A DNA stretch of 57,682 nt, from NCBI GenBank assembly GCA_025938055.1, contig JAICQC010000001.1, positions 1 through 57,682 of the forward strand. Direction: 5' to 3'. The notes beneath the pieces were generated by a model that was not told where the DNA came from, searched no databases, and worked only from the letters and a program-made list of their open reading frames with translations. Numbering within the stretch: position 1 is the first letter of the stretch; each line of letters starts with the position of its first letter. This document shows positions 24,162 through 33,921 of this stretch, piece by piece. The translations under genes and the position numbers were made by a program. This stretch comes from Anaerolineales bacterium (lineage in GTDB: Bacteria > Chloroflexota > Anaerolineae > Anaerolineales > Villigracilaceae).

Positions 24162-26033
24162 ATGCAGAGTGTTTCGGGTCTGGCAAGGAGGGTCGCTTCG
24201 GTCTCCTGGCTGCCTGCTGTGCTTACGGCAGCCGGTTTCCTTGCCTATATTCTGCTGGCTGTCCAGATCGCGCATACAAAGACATCCTTCCTGGATGAAG
24301 GGCTATATCTCTATAAGGGGTATCTCTTTGCGAATGGGCTGCACACTCCGTTTGCCGATTACGGCGTCTGGACGAATCATGCCATCCTCTCCTTTTTGAT
24401 CCCCGGTTATATTCAAAAATGGTTCGGTCCCGGTCTGGAAACGGGGCGCTACTTCATGATCTTCCTCAGCCTGTTCACCCTGCTCGGGTTATGGCTGTTT
24501 GCGAAACGCTGGGGGAACGCCTGGTGGGCGGCGGGTACTGTCTGGGTGATGGTGCTCAACCCGGCAGAGATGAAGATTCACACGCTGGCGATCTCAGAAG
24601 GGGTGGTCGCCGCGTTGCTGGTCTGGATCGTGCTCCTTGTGGTCGGAGAGAAACGCCCGCTCTGGCATATACTTCTCGGCGCGGCGCTCACGGCTCCGCT
24701 GGTACTGACGCGTGAGAACATGGCGTTCGTGCCGCCCATCCTTTTCCTTTACATTTTCTGGCAGCACGGCTGGAAGGCTGGGCTGCTTGCCATGCTGAGC
24801 GCGGGCGTTCTGTTCCTGGCGGGCAATGCCTTTTACTTTCCGGAGAATCTGAAGTTCTGGGCAATGCGTGCTCCCGACTCTGTGTTCACATTTTTACAGG
24901 ACTGGAAAAGACCAGAAACCGGGGGTGTCGATCTCCCTGAGCCGGAAGAATCGAACCTGTACCGGATGATCTTGTACTTCTGGTTGACGTTCCGGCTGCA
25001 CTTTGTCGCGCTGGTCAGCGCGCTGACCGTCTGGCTGCTGATGCCTTTCCGGTTCGCCCGTCCCCTTTCCGAGCGGATGCGTGCTGTCATTTTCTTGAGC
25101 GTACTGCTGCTGGTTCTTTACGTGGCGCATGTCCAGGTTGCATTCTTTGGTGAGTTCTGCATCTCCTGCATCCTGCTGTACGTCGGCTATTTTGATTTCC
25201 TCGGGCTGATGATGCTGGTGATTGCCGCGCCGCTGCTGTTAAGACAGTTGACACCGCTCAGGCAAGCTGTTGTGCTTGTGATCATCGCTGCGCTGATCCT
25301 GGGTATCGGATTCAGCTCACACGAGGACCTACGTTCCGAATTTGCCAGGGGGATGATCGAGCAGCTGGATGGAACCTATCTGTGGGGTGCGTTGATTCAC
25401 TACATTGACCTGCCTCATCTCATGTTATTCCGCATTACGTTTGTTCTGCTGGTCAGCGCGCTCGTGATCCTCGTCAGTGCGGTTACCCTCGTGGTGATTC
25501 GCCGCCAATTGAACGGCAGACCGGACGCGGGGGGAAGGATCGGGATCCTAGCCTTGCACGGTCTTCTGATTCTCGGGCTGATCCTTTCCCCGACGAAGGT
25601 GCTGGGCGCGGGCAATGACTTCTTTGCCTGCGGCGATACAGATGTGTTCGCCTCCTATGAAGAGGCAGGAAAGGAACTCAGTCAGGTGATCGAGCCTGGC
25701 GCAAAGATCTACTGGGAGGGGCGGCTGCTTGCGATCTTCCTGTATATGCCTCACGTGGAAATCTACCCTCCGCAGATGAATCACGTGCATTCCTACTTCA
25801 TCGGCGGCGATGCAGACACGCTTCTGCACCACAGCCAGTGGAACGATGAACTCGCGCGCCAGTGGCTGGCTGAAGCGGATTACATCCTGCTGCAGAATAC
25901 TGAAAAGGTCTACCTGACGGATGAGATGCTCGAATCCGGTGAGTACGTCCGAGTGATGTCTGCGCCGCGGGCGGAGAAGTGCCGCTGGCAGTCTGTGATC
26001 CAGGTCTACCAGCGCGCGGATACGGCACAGTAG
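24162..26033 (+). CDS. Large membrane protein, GT-C/PMT-like glycosyltransferase candidate (family A)
   Basis: This 623-residue protein has about 12 hydrophobic segments. The first outside loop holds DEGLYLYKGYLFANG, an acidic motif where GT-C enzymes (PMT/ArnT-type) have the catalytic Asp/Glu, followed by WTNHAILSFLIPGYIQ and GRYFMIFLSL. The last 120 residues are soluble and end in a cysteine-containing segment. Its paralogue at 31092-32948 aligns throughout (KGYRFARG, WTNKAPLSFLIPGYIQ, GRYFALFISL). GT-C enzymes use polyprenyl-phosphate sugars at the outer membrane face; that role is inferred here. Gene symbol not assigned. Confidence 0.75.
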   Translation: MQSVSGLARRVASVSWLPAVLTAAGFLAYILLAVQIAHTKTSFLDEGLYLYKGYLFANGLHTPFADYGVWTNHAILSFLIPGYIQKWFGPGLETGRYFMIFLSLFTLLGLWLFAKRWGNAWWAAGTVWVMVLNPAEMKIHTLAISEGVVAALLVWIVLLVVGEKRPLWHILLGAALTAPLVLTRENMAFVPPILFLYIFWQHGWKAGLLAMLSAGVLFLAGNAFYFPENLKFWAMRAPDSVFTFLQDWKRPETGGVDLPEPEESNLYRMILYFWLTFRLHFVALVSALTVWLLMPFRFARPLSERMRAVIFLSVLLLVLYVAHVQVAFFGEFCISCILLYVGYFDFLGLMMLVIAAPLLLRQLTPLRQAVVLVIIAALILGIGFSSHEDLRSEFARGMIEQLDGTYLWGALIHYIDLPHLMLFRITFVLLVSALVILVSAVTLVVIRRQLNGRPDAGGRIGILALHGLLILGLILSPTKVLGAGNDFFACGDTDVFASYEEAGKELSQVIEPGAKIYWEGRLLAIFLYMPHVEIYPPQMNHVHSYFIGGDADTLLHHSQWNDELARQWLAEADYILLQNTEKVYLTDEMLESGEYVRVMSAPRAEKCRWQSVIQVYQRADTAQ

Positions 26034-26041
26034 TCAAGCGC

Positions 26042-27382
26042 ATGTCTCTCTTCCAGAAGATACGATCCAATCTGCAGGATGATCAATTGTTTCGACGCGT
26101 CCTCCGTAACAGCAGTTATCTGTTTAGCAGTAGTGCAATCTCGGCTGTGCTGAGTGCGGTCCAGATGATCATCGTTGTGCGTTTGTTGGATCCGGATGGT
26201 TATGGACTCGCAACAGGTATCATTATGGTTTTTGCTTCGAACATAAACCGCTTTCTTTCGTTCCGTATGAGCGAGGTGATTGTCCGCTATGCAGGGGAAG
26301 CCTTAACTCACGAAAAAAAAGACCATGCTGCCGCGCTTATTAAAGGGATTGGAATCACAGAAGCAATTACATCCATTATCGCCTATCTGGTGCTGGTCGC
26401 ACTTTCCCCGTGGGCTGCTTCTGTACTTGCAAAAGACTCTTCAGCGATGCCACTGTTTATTTTTTATGGTTTTTTTCTACTTGCCAATATTGTGTATGAA
26501 ACTTCACTGGGTGTGTTGCAAGCGACAGATCGTTTTAAGCTGGTAGCCCGTGCGAATTTTTCTCAGAGCATTGTCATCTTTCTATTGATCATTGCCGTTT
26601 CTCTATGGATGCCAACAGTCTTTGGCGTGCTGGCAGCTTATCTGGTTGGGAAAACGATCGCGGGCGTCATGGTCACTGGCTCTGCAATCCGTGAGGCAGA
26701 ACGCGCGCTGGGTAAGGGATGGCTGCGCGCGCCTCTTCGTCTTATCTCTAATTGGAGATCCATTGGACGGTTTATGTTGAGTACCAATATCAATGGAACG
26801 ATCAATTTGTTCGCACGCGATAATATCCCCATTTATATTGGCTATTTTCTTTCCACCACTCAAGTTGGATATTTCAAATTTGCATTAACTCTGATCAACT
26901 TGGTCATGCTGCCAATTGAGCCGTTCATTTGGCCGACCTATGCTGAAATCACGAAGACCATTGCAAAGCAGCAATGGGATGCCACACGGAAATTGTTAAA
27001 GCAGGTCAGTTCGATTGCTGGGGTCTGGACGCTTCTCACTGGTGGCGGGCTCATCACGTTGGGTTGGTGGCTGATTCCGCTGATTTTTGGAGCGAAATAT
27101 CTGCCTGCCTATCCCTCGATTGTGATTTTGTTGCTGGGCTATGCCTGTGCAAATATTTTTAATTGGAATCGTCCCTTGCTGCTCGCGCTTGGAAGACCAA
27201 GGTATCCGCTGTTAGTGGCTGGTGCGGTCGGCGCCATTGAGCTTGTATTGATTTTTAGACTTGTTCCTCAGGGCACCTACCTGACAGCTTCCGTCATTTT
27301 TTCAGGATATCTGGCAATTTCCATCCTCTGGATGGCCTGGCGCGGACTTACACTGATCCCGCAGGAAGAGTCAACTGGATGA
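26042..27382 (+). CDS. Wzx-type polysaccharide flippase
   Basis: This 446-residue protein has 12-14 hydrophobic segments and the MATE/MVF-like pattern of polysaccharide exporters (LDPDGYGLATGIIMVF, ARDNIPIYIGYFLSTTQVGYFKFA). Wzx proteins flip undecaprenyl-linked repeat units. I chose ATG 26042, nine nt after the preceding stop; the frame extends to 25979, overlapping the upstream gene. This gene looks more AT-rich than its neighbours, with runs of T around 26455-26475, hinting at separate origin. It is the only clear Wzx candidate in the cluster. Confidence 0.82.
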   Translation: MSLFQKIRSNLQDDQLFRRVLRNSSYLFSSSAISAVLSAVQMIIVVRLLDPDGYGLATGIIMVFASNINRFLSFRMSEVIVRYAGEALTHEKKDHAAALIKGIGITEAITSIIAYLVLVALSPWAASVLAKDSSAMPLFIFYGFFLLANIVYETSLGVLQATDRFKLVARANFSQSIVIFLLIIAVSLWMPTVFGVLAAYLVGKTIAGVMVTGSAIREAERALGKGWLRAPLRLISNWRSIGRFMLSTNINGTINLFARDNIPIYIGYFLSTTQVGYFKFALTLINLVMLPIEPFIWPTYAEITKTIAKQQWDATRKLLKQVSSIAGVWTLLTGGGLITLGWWLIPLIFGAKYLPAYPSIVILLLGYACANIFNWNRPLLLALGRPRYPLLVAGAVGAIELVLIFRLVPQGTYLTASVIFSGYLAISILWMAWRGLTLIPQEESTG

Positions 27383-28485
27383 AGATCGCTGCCATTGCGG
27401 GTGCGACGATTCCATCGGATACTGCCAACAGCCTGCAGGTGATGAAAGCCTGTCAGGCGCTTCGCCAGATCGGGCACGATGTGACACTGCTTGTGCCGGG
27501 TCCGAAAAACACGACGGTCGATCTTAAGCAGCATTACGGGTTGCAGACGGACTTCCCCATCGAGTGGCTTGCTTCGTCGAACCGGCGCAGGTTCACCCGG
27601 GACTCGGTCCGCCGGGCACGCGCGCTCAACGCCGATCTTATTTATTCATGGTTTCCACAATCGGCAGTCTTTGGACTGCTGCGCGGGCTGCCGGTCATCT
27701 TCGAGATTCACATCCAGCCGACCGGAGCCTTCGGTCCGTGGTGGCACCGCCTCTTTGCGAAACTGCGCGGGCGTAAGCGGCTTGTTTCTATTACGCGCGC
27801 GCTGGTGAACATACTGGAGCGCGACTTTCACATGCACCTTCCTGTCGAAGATGTGGTCATCGCGCCGAACGGTGTGGACCTGGAGCGCTTCGACTCCCTG
27901 CCGGGCCCGGCTACAGCGCGCCGTCAGCTTGGCTTGCATGAAGCACCAACCGTGATGTGCACCGGGCATCTGTATGCGGGGCGAGGCGCGGATCTCTTCC
28001 TCGCGCTGGCGAAATCCCTGCCGCAGGCGCAGTTCGTCTGGGTGGGCGGACGCCCGGAAGATATAGCTCACTGGAAGCCGGCTGTGGAATCGGCCAACGT
28101 TGTTTTCACCGGTTTCATTCCTAACCGCGACCTTCCGCTCTATCAAGCCGCCGCGGACGTTCTGCTCATGCCGTACAGCCACTCCATCATGGGCTCGAGC
28201 GGCTCAGCCGATTCCGCCGCGGTCGCCAGCCCGATGAAAATGTTCGAATACATGGCGGCGGGGCGTGCAATTGTTTCTTCCGATCTTTCGGTAATCAGGG
28301 AAGTGTTGAATGAGCAGAATACAGTCTTTTGCAAGCCGGATGAGATTGGAGATTGGAGACTGGCGATTGGTTCGTTGCTCTATGATGATTCTCGCAGAGC
28401 AGAGCTGGGAGAACAGGCACGGCGGGATGCGCAAGGTTATACTTGGGTCGCTCGCGCCCGGCGCATTATGAATAACTTTTCATGA
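27379..28485 (+). CDS. GT4-family glycosyltransferase
   Basis: This 368-residue protein has the GT-B fold: an N-terminal acceptor domain (IAGATIPSDTANSLQVMKA), then PNGVDLERFDSLPG and a C-terminal donor domain with FTGFIPNRDLPLYQAADVL-like sequence and SPMKMFEYMAAGRAIVSS containing the EX7E-type glutamates. GT4 enzymes transfer a sugar from an activated donor, usually with retention. The start overlaps the flippase stop (ATGA). Sugar specificity is unknown. Confidence 0.85.
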   Translation: MKIAAIAGATIPSDTANSLQVMKACQALRQIGHDVTLLVPGPKNTTVDLKQHYGLQTDFPIEWLASSNRRRFTRDSVRRARALNADLIYSWFPQSAVFGLLRGLPVIFEIHIQPTGAFGPWWHRLFAKLRGRKRLVSITRALVNILERDFHMHLPVEDVVIAPNGVDLERFDSLPGPATARRQLGLHEAPTVMCTGHLYAGRGADLFLALAKSLPQAQFVWVGGRPEDIAHWKPAVESANVVFTGFIPNRDLPLYQAAADVLLMPYSHSIMGSSGSADSAAVASPMKMFEYMAAGRAIVSSDLSVIREVLNEQNTVFCKPDEIGDWRLAIGSLLYDDSRRAELGEQARRDAQGYTWVARARRIMNNFS

Positions 28486-30062
28486 AAACAGCCTACTTAA
28501 CTGCCAAAGATCTTTTATATATGATCCCTGCCTCTCTTGCTTTGGGCGCATTGTTTGCTGCGATCCAGCATGGCGGCTTTCTCTCTTTTTCTTTCCTCTT
28601 TCTTTTATCCCTCGTTTTTCTGAGAATTGCTCATAACTCATCGAACGGTGCAAGGATGTTGGGAATCATCATTGCGCTTACGTTCTTCCTGCGCCTTGCA
28701 GTTGGCGTGACCCTGCATCTGGCTTTGCCGATTTATGGACATGCGGATGCGGATGATCGTTTCGGGTACGTCTTTACCGATGCACACACCCGCGATAATC
28801 AGGCCTGGCGATTGGCAATCTCCGAACGCCCCATTATCGATGCATTCAGTAGAAACTATTCGTCCGATCAATATGGTGGATTGCTGGCTCTGAACGCCGC
28901 AGTTTATCGTTATCTTTCGCCGGATGCCAAACGTCCGTTGATGTTGATTCTATTCTCCGCATTTTTCGCTGCTCTGGGTGTGCCATTCTTGTGGAAGGCG
29001 GTCTCCCAGATTTTTGGCGAGAAAATTGCCTGGCCTGCCGCGTGGATCTTTGCCCTGTACCCCGAAAGTATTTTGCTTGGTGCTTCTGCCATGCGTGAAC
29101 CGTATCTGCTCACATTCAGCGCGTTCGCGTTATGGGGGTTTGTCCGTTCGAGATCGCAAATAGACGGCAGGCCGTCTGACGCCAAAGCTTACCTTTGGCT
29201 CGGGCTCGGCTTGCTCGGCATGCTGCTCGTCTCGCCGGTGGTTGGCCTTGTTACCATCATCATTTTTGCGGGCTGGGTATTCTTCACCAATGAAGGTCGG
29301 GAAATCTCCTGGAAAGGCATCCTGGTTGTCGCGGCTGTCTTTATCGTCGGACTCTTTCTCCTTTCGTCTTCTCTCAACCGTGCCAGCCAGTTCGAGGCGA
29401 CATCGCCCCTGCACGTGATCAACGACTGGCTGCGGCTCGCCGTCCGCTGGGATGCCTATCAGTTGGAGCGCGATTCGGGCTGGGTTCAGAAGATCTTCGA
29501 TGAAGGACCGAGCTGGATTCGCCTGCCGTTCATAGCCATTTATGGCGTCTTCCAGCCGGTGTTGCCTGCCACCGTTATCCACCCGACAAAACCCATCTGG
29601 ACGGTCATTGGCTTCCTGCGCGGGTTGGGCTGGTATACCCTCCTTCCGATGCTGGTCCTTTCGTTCGTAGCCGTGGCAGGAACGGGCTCCACGAAGACAC
29701 GGAATCTAATGCTGTGGCTGTCGCTCCTCGTATGGATCTGGGTCTTGCTTGCCTCGATCCGGGGAGGCGCCGACCTGTACGACAACCCCCGTTACAGGAC
29801 AATCCTGTTCCTGTGGCAGGCAATTCTTGCCGGAAGCGTCTGGGTCTGGTGGCGGGAGACGCGCAGCCCATGGTTCACGCGGGTGGTTCTGATGGAAATC
29901 CTTTTCCTGCTGGTCTTCACACAATGGTACGCCAGTCGCTACTACCACTGGGGCGGGCAATTGCCGTTCCCGTTGATGATCGCTCTGATTGTAGGATTGT
30001 GGGGAATTGTCCTGGGAGTTGGCTGGTGGCGCGATCGGAAGGGCGCTGCAAAGCGCGCTTGA
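28482..30062 (+). CDS. Polytopic membrane protein, GT-C/PMT-like candidate
   Basis: This 526-residue protein has about 12 hydrophobic segments. An outside-loop motif DADDRFGYVF and AIFALYPESILLGASAMREPYLL-like region (about 185-205) resemble dolichyl-phosphate-mannose-type or EpsG/Wzy-type enzymes. It is not clearly a paralogue of the other large membrane proteins here. Candidate roles are GT-C glycosyltransferase or polymerase. It overlaps the GT4 gene (ATGA), and a consensus promoter for the next gene starts on its stop codon. Confidence 0.6.
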   Translation: MKTAYLTAKDLLYMIPASLALGALFAAIQHGGFLSFSFLFLLSLVFLRIAHNSSNGARMLGIIIALTFFLRLAVGVTLHLALPIYGHADADDRFGYVFTDAHTRDNQAWRLAISERPIIDAFSRNYSSDQYGGLLALNAAVYRYLSPDAKRPLMLILFSAFFAALGVPFLWKAVSQIFGEKIAWPAAWIFALYPESILLGASAMREPYLLTFSAFALWGFVRSRSQIDGRPSDAKAYLWLGLGLLGMLLVSPVVGLVTIIIFAGWVFFTNEGREISWKGILVVAAVFIVGLFLLSSSLNRASQFEATSPLHVINDWLRLAVRWDAYQLERDSGWVQKIFDEGPSWIRLPFIAIYGVFQPVLPATVIHPTKPIWTVIGFLRGLGWYTLLPMLVLSFVAVAGTGSTKTRNLMLWLSLLVWIWVLLASIRGGADLYDNPRYRTILFLWQAILAGSVWVWWRETRSPWFTRVVLMEILFLLVFTQWYASRYYHWGGQLPFPLMIALIVGLWGIVLGVGWWRDRKGAAKRA

Positions 30063-30086
30063 CAGCAATCTCTCTGCGTTTATAAT
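30059..30086 (+). promoter_or_regulatory. Near-consensus sigma70 promoter upstream of gmd
   Basis: TTGACA (30059-30064) overlaps the stop codon of the preceding gene. A 16-nt spacer is followed by TATAAT (30081-30086). The gmd ATG lies 33 nt downstream with AGGAG before it. Both hexamers are perfect. Confidence 0.75.
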
Positions 30087-30097
30087 TCAGTCGTTGA

Positions 30098-31081
<984 letters not shown>

Positions 31082-31091
31082 ACCCTTCCCG

Positions 31092-32948
31092 ATGAATCAA
31101 CTCAAGAGGATCCCCTACCTGATCGAGCTGATCACGATAGCCGGGCTGGCTTTCTATGTGGCTCAATCCTGGTATTTTGCGAATTCACTGGATTCCATCG
31201 GGGATGAGGGTTCTTATTTATACAAGGGCTATAGGTTCGCCCGGGGCGATTACTATCCGTTCCAGGAATATACGTTTTGGACAAATAAGGCTCCGCTGAG
31301 TTTTCTGATACCCGGCTATATCCAGCTCTGGTTCGGACCGGGCTTGCGCGAGGGACGTTACTTCGCCCTCTTCATCAGCCTCATGACGCTTGTAGCGGTG
31401 TGGATTACGTCACGCCGTTTGGGAGGAAAAATCTGGGCGGCAGTGTCGGTCTGGGTCTTTGCTCTTTCCTTTTCACAGATTTCGGTCTACAGCGAGGCGG
31501 TCTCCCAGGGACTTGTCGCCTGCATGCTGGCGTGGATGTTCGTCCTGACTCTGGGCGAGAATCGCCCGCTCTGGCAGCTGGTTCTGGGCTCGGCGCTTGC
31601 CATCCTGATGGTAATGACCCGCCAGAATATGGCGGTTGTCCCGGCGCTGCTGGTGGCTTATATCTTCTGGCAATATGGGGCACGAGCCGGGTGGTGGGCA
31701 TTCGGGACGAGCGCTGCACTTTTCATCCTGTTTCATCTTCTGTACTGGCCCGGCATCCTGCAAATCTGGGCGCCCTGGCTGCCGAGTTCCCTGACACCCT
31801 TTCTGGATCGCTATCGCCCTTCTGCAGAATTTACGCAAACAGACTTTGTCTTCGATGCCGGTGCACTTAGCCGGTTTCGATCTTTCGCGACCGGCGTACA
31901 CGATCATTTCTTTGTTTTTGTAGGCAGCCTGAGCGCTCTCATCTTATGGCCCAAAAGAGACGCCTGGAAAAGCACTGCCCGGTTCAAGATGGCGGTCTTT
32001 CTCGGTGCAATGTTCTTTCTGCTGTTCTTCATGCACATGCTGGCATCCCTTCCCACGGATTACTGTGTGCATTGCTTTTCCGGCTATCAAGCCTTCTATA
32101 CCACAGCAGGTTTTTTCTTTATCCTCGTCGTTTTCTCCAACGGCTTGAGTGATTCCAGACAGCGCCTGCCTGTGCTGATCCCTGCCCTGGTATTTTTCGC
32201 TGCGAATCTGGGACTCTTTTATTATCAACGATGGGGGGACTGGCTTCTGGATAATGTACAGTTGCCGCGCCTGAACCGGATGATTAGGCAGGCTGAATTT
32301 TCCACCATTCCGCTCAGGGATATCCTGACGCATACCTTTGATCTCTCCAACGAAATCCAGAGACGCAGCGCCTCTGTTGGAGCCGGAATTTTCATTGGCG
32401 TGTTATTCATCCTCCTGATGTGGATGCTCTATCGTTTTTTTATCCGGCAGAAGTGGACAGGCAGCTATTCTCTCGCCAATGTCATCCTGGCAGGCTGTCT
32501 GCTGGGCGGGACTGTTCTTCCCTTTGCCTTGCGAGCCCCGTCTGGAGAGCAGGCATGTGCCTATCGCTTCCTGGCTTACTATGAAGAAGCCGGAAGGTCG
32601 CTGGCGAACCTCGTCCCACCGGGGAGTACCGTCTATTGGAGAGGCAGCGGCAGGCATCTGGCTTTTATGCTCTATTTGGACGACGTGGAATTGTTCCTGC
32701 CGCAGATCCACGCCGGTGGGGGATACGTGGTTGGGGAAAGCAAGGAGTTGTTGCGTCTTGGGCTTTATAATGAAGAGCTCGATAAACAGTGGCGTGAGTC
32801 TGCGGATATACTTATGGTCTGGGATACGTATATGACGAAGGAGTTCCAGGAGTTTGTCGAACAGCCTGCCTACGAAGAGATACCATTCGATATGGGAAAA
32901 CTGGCGCTCTGTGAGGATCCGCTGTACGTGTTCAGGAAAACTTCATGA
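31092..32948 (+). CDS. Large membrane protein, GT-C/PMT-like candidate (family A paralogue)
   Basis: This 618-residue protein is a full-length paralogue of the one at 24162-26033. The outside loop reads DEGSYLYKGYRFARG, followed by WTNKAPLSFLIPGYIQLWFG, and the soluble C-terminus holds CAYRFLAYYEEAGRSLAN and YWRGSGRHLAFMLYL, matching FASYEEAGKELSQV and YWEGRLLAIFLYM in the other copy. About 12 membrane segments. The same GT-C-type inference applies. The end overlaps the GT2 gene as ATGA. Confidence 0.75.
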   Translation: MNQLKRIPYLIELITIAGLAFYVAQSWYFANSLDSIGDEGSYLYKGYRFARGDYYPFQEYTFWTNKAPLSFLIPGYIQLWFGPGLREGRYFALFISLMTLVAVWITSRRLGGKIWAAVSVWVFALSFSQISVYSEAVSQGLVACMLAWMFVLTLGENRPLWQLVLGSALAILMVMTRQNMAVVPALLVAYIFWQYGARAGWWAFGTSAALFILFHLLYWPGILQIWAPWLPSSLTPFLDRYRPSAEFTQTDFVFDAGALSRFRSFATGVHDHFFVFVGSLSALILWPKRDAWKSTARFKMAVFLGAMFFLLFFMHMLASLPTDYCVHCFSGYQAFYTTAGFFFILVVFSNGLSDSRQRLPVLIPALVFFAANLGLFYYQRWGDWLLDNVQLPRLNRMIRQAEFSTIPLRDILTHTFDLSNEIQRRSASVGAGIFIGVLFILLMWMLYRFFIRQKWTGSYSLANVILAGCLLGGTVLPFALRAPSGEQACAYRFLAYYEEAGRSLANLVPPGSTVYWRGSGRHLAFMLYLDDVELFLPQIHAGGGYVVGESKELLRLGLYNEELDKQWRESADILMVWDTYMTKEFQEFVEQPAYEEIPFDMGKLALCEDPLYVFRKTS

Positions 32949-33913
32949 ATCTATCTCTCATCATTCCTGTCTATAACGAAGAGGAGAATCTGCCTCTTCT
33001 TTATGATTCCATTCATCAGGCATTGCATCCACTCAAAAATACCTGGGAGGTGATTTTTGTTGATGATGGAAGTCGGGACCAAAGCTTTGATGTTCTAAAA
33101 ATCCTTGTTGAAAAAGACCCGGAACACGTGCGTGTCCTGTCGTTCCGACGCAATTTCGGGCAGACGGCTGCCATTGCCGCCGGGATCGACCATGCCTGCG
33201 GTGAGATCATCGTTCTGATGGATGCCGACATGCAGAACGACCCTGCCGATATCCCAATGCTGCTGGCAAAACTCGACGAAGGATACGACCTGGTCAGCGG
33301 CTGGCGCAAGGATCGCAAGGACAATCGGCTGACGCGCACCATTCCCTCCAACCTTGCCAATGGCTTGATCTCGTGGACAACCGGTGTGCACCTGCATGAC
33401 TACGGCTGTACGCTCAAAGCCTACCGCCGGGACGCGCTTGAAGGGTTCCGCCTGTACGGGGAGATGCATCGTTTCATCCCGGTGTTCGCACACGCCGTCG
33501 GCGCGCGTATCACCGAACTCCCCGTCCGTCATCACGCCCGCAAATTCGGGAAGGCAAAATATGGTCTGGAAAGAACGATCAAGGTTCTGCTCGACCTGTT
33601 CACGGTGAAATTCCTGCTCACCTATTCGAACAAGCCGATATATCTTTTTGGAGGCGCGGGTTTTTTTCTGATATTCGTCGGCGCGGCTGACCTCCTGTAT
33701 CTGTTCCTGCGCCGTACGTTCTATGGTGTCCCAGTCTTTACATCCCCGCTCCTGCAGGTGGGCATGATGTTGTCCATCATGGGTTTTCAGTCCATTCTGA
33801 TGGGTCTGATCGCTGAGCTCCTGGCGCGGACGTATCACGAATCCCAGCAAAAGCCTACGTACACAATTCGAAAAGCGCTCAATATCCAGAACAGAAACCA
33901 TAAGCAGCTTTGA
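32945..33913 (+). CDS. GT2 glycosyltransferase with C-terminal membrane helices (polyprenyl-phosphate sugar synthase type)
   Basis: This 322-residue protein has the GT-A motifs IPVYNEEENLP, VDDGSRDQS and LMDADMQNDPAD, then two hydrophobic helices near the C-terminus (about 240-300). This is the DPM1/GtrB-like architecture that makes polyprenyl-phosphate sugars on the inner face. Such a donor is what GT-C enzymes use, and it follows a GT-C candidate with an ATGA overlap, supporting a functional pair. The specific sugar is not known. Confidence 0.88.
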   Translation: MNLSLIIPVYNEEENLPLLYDSIHQALHPLKNTWEVIFVDDGSRDQSFDVLKILVEKDPEHVRVLSFRRNFGQTAAIAAGIDHACGEIIVLMDADMQNDPADIPMLLAKLDEGYDLVSGWRKDRKDNRLTRTIPSNLANGLISWTTGVHLHDYGCTLKAYRRDALEGFRLYGEMHRFIPVFAHAVGARITELPVRHHARKFGKAKYGLERTIKVLLDLFTVKFLLTYSNKPIYLFGGAGFFLIFVGAADLLYLFLRRTFYGVPVFTSPLLQVGMMLSIMGFQSILMGLIAELLARTYHESQQKPTYTIRKALNIQNRNHKQL

Positions 33914-33921
33914 TCCCAGGT

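Noticed and set aside
33095..33901. A 268-residue minus-strand frame
   Set aside because: Antisense to the GT2 gene; composition of a shadow reading frame.
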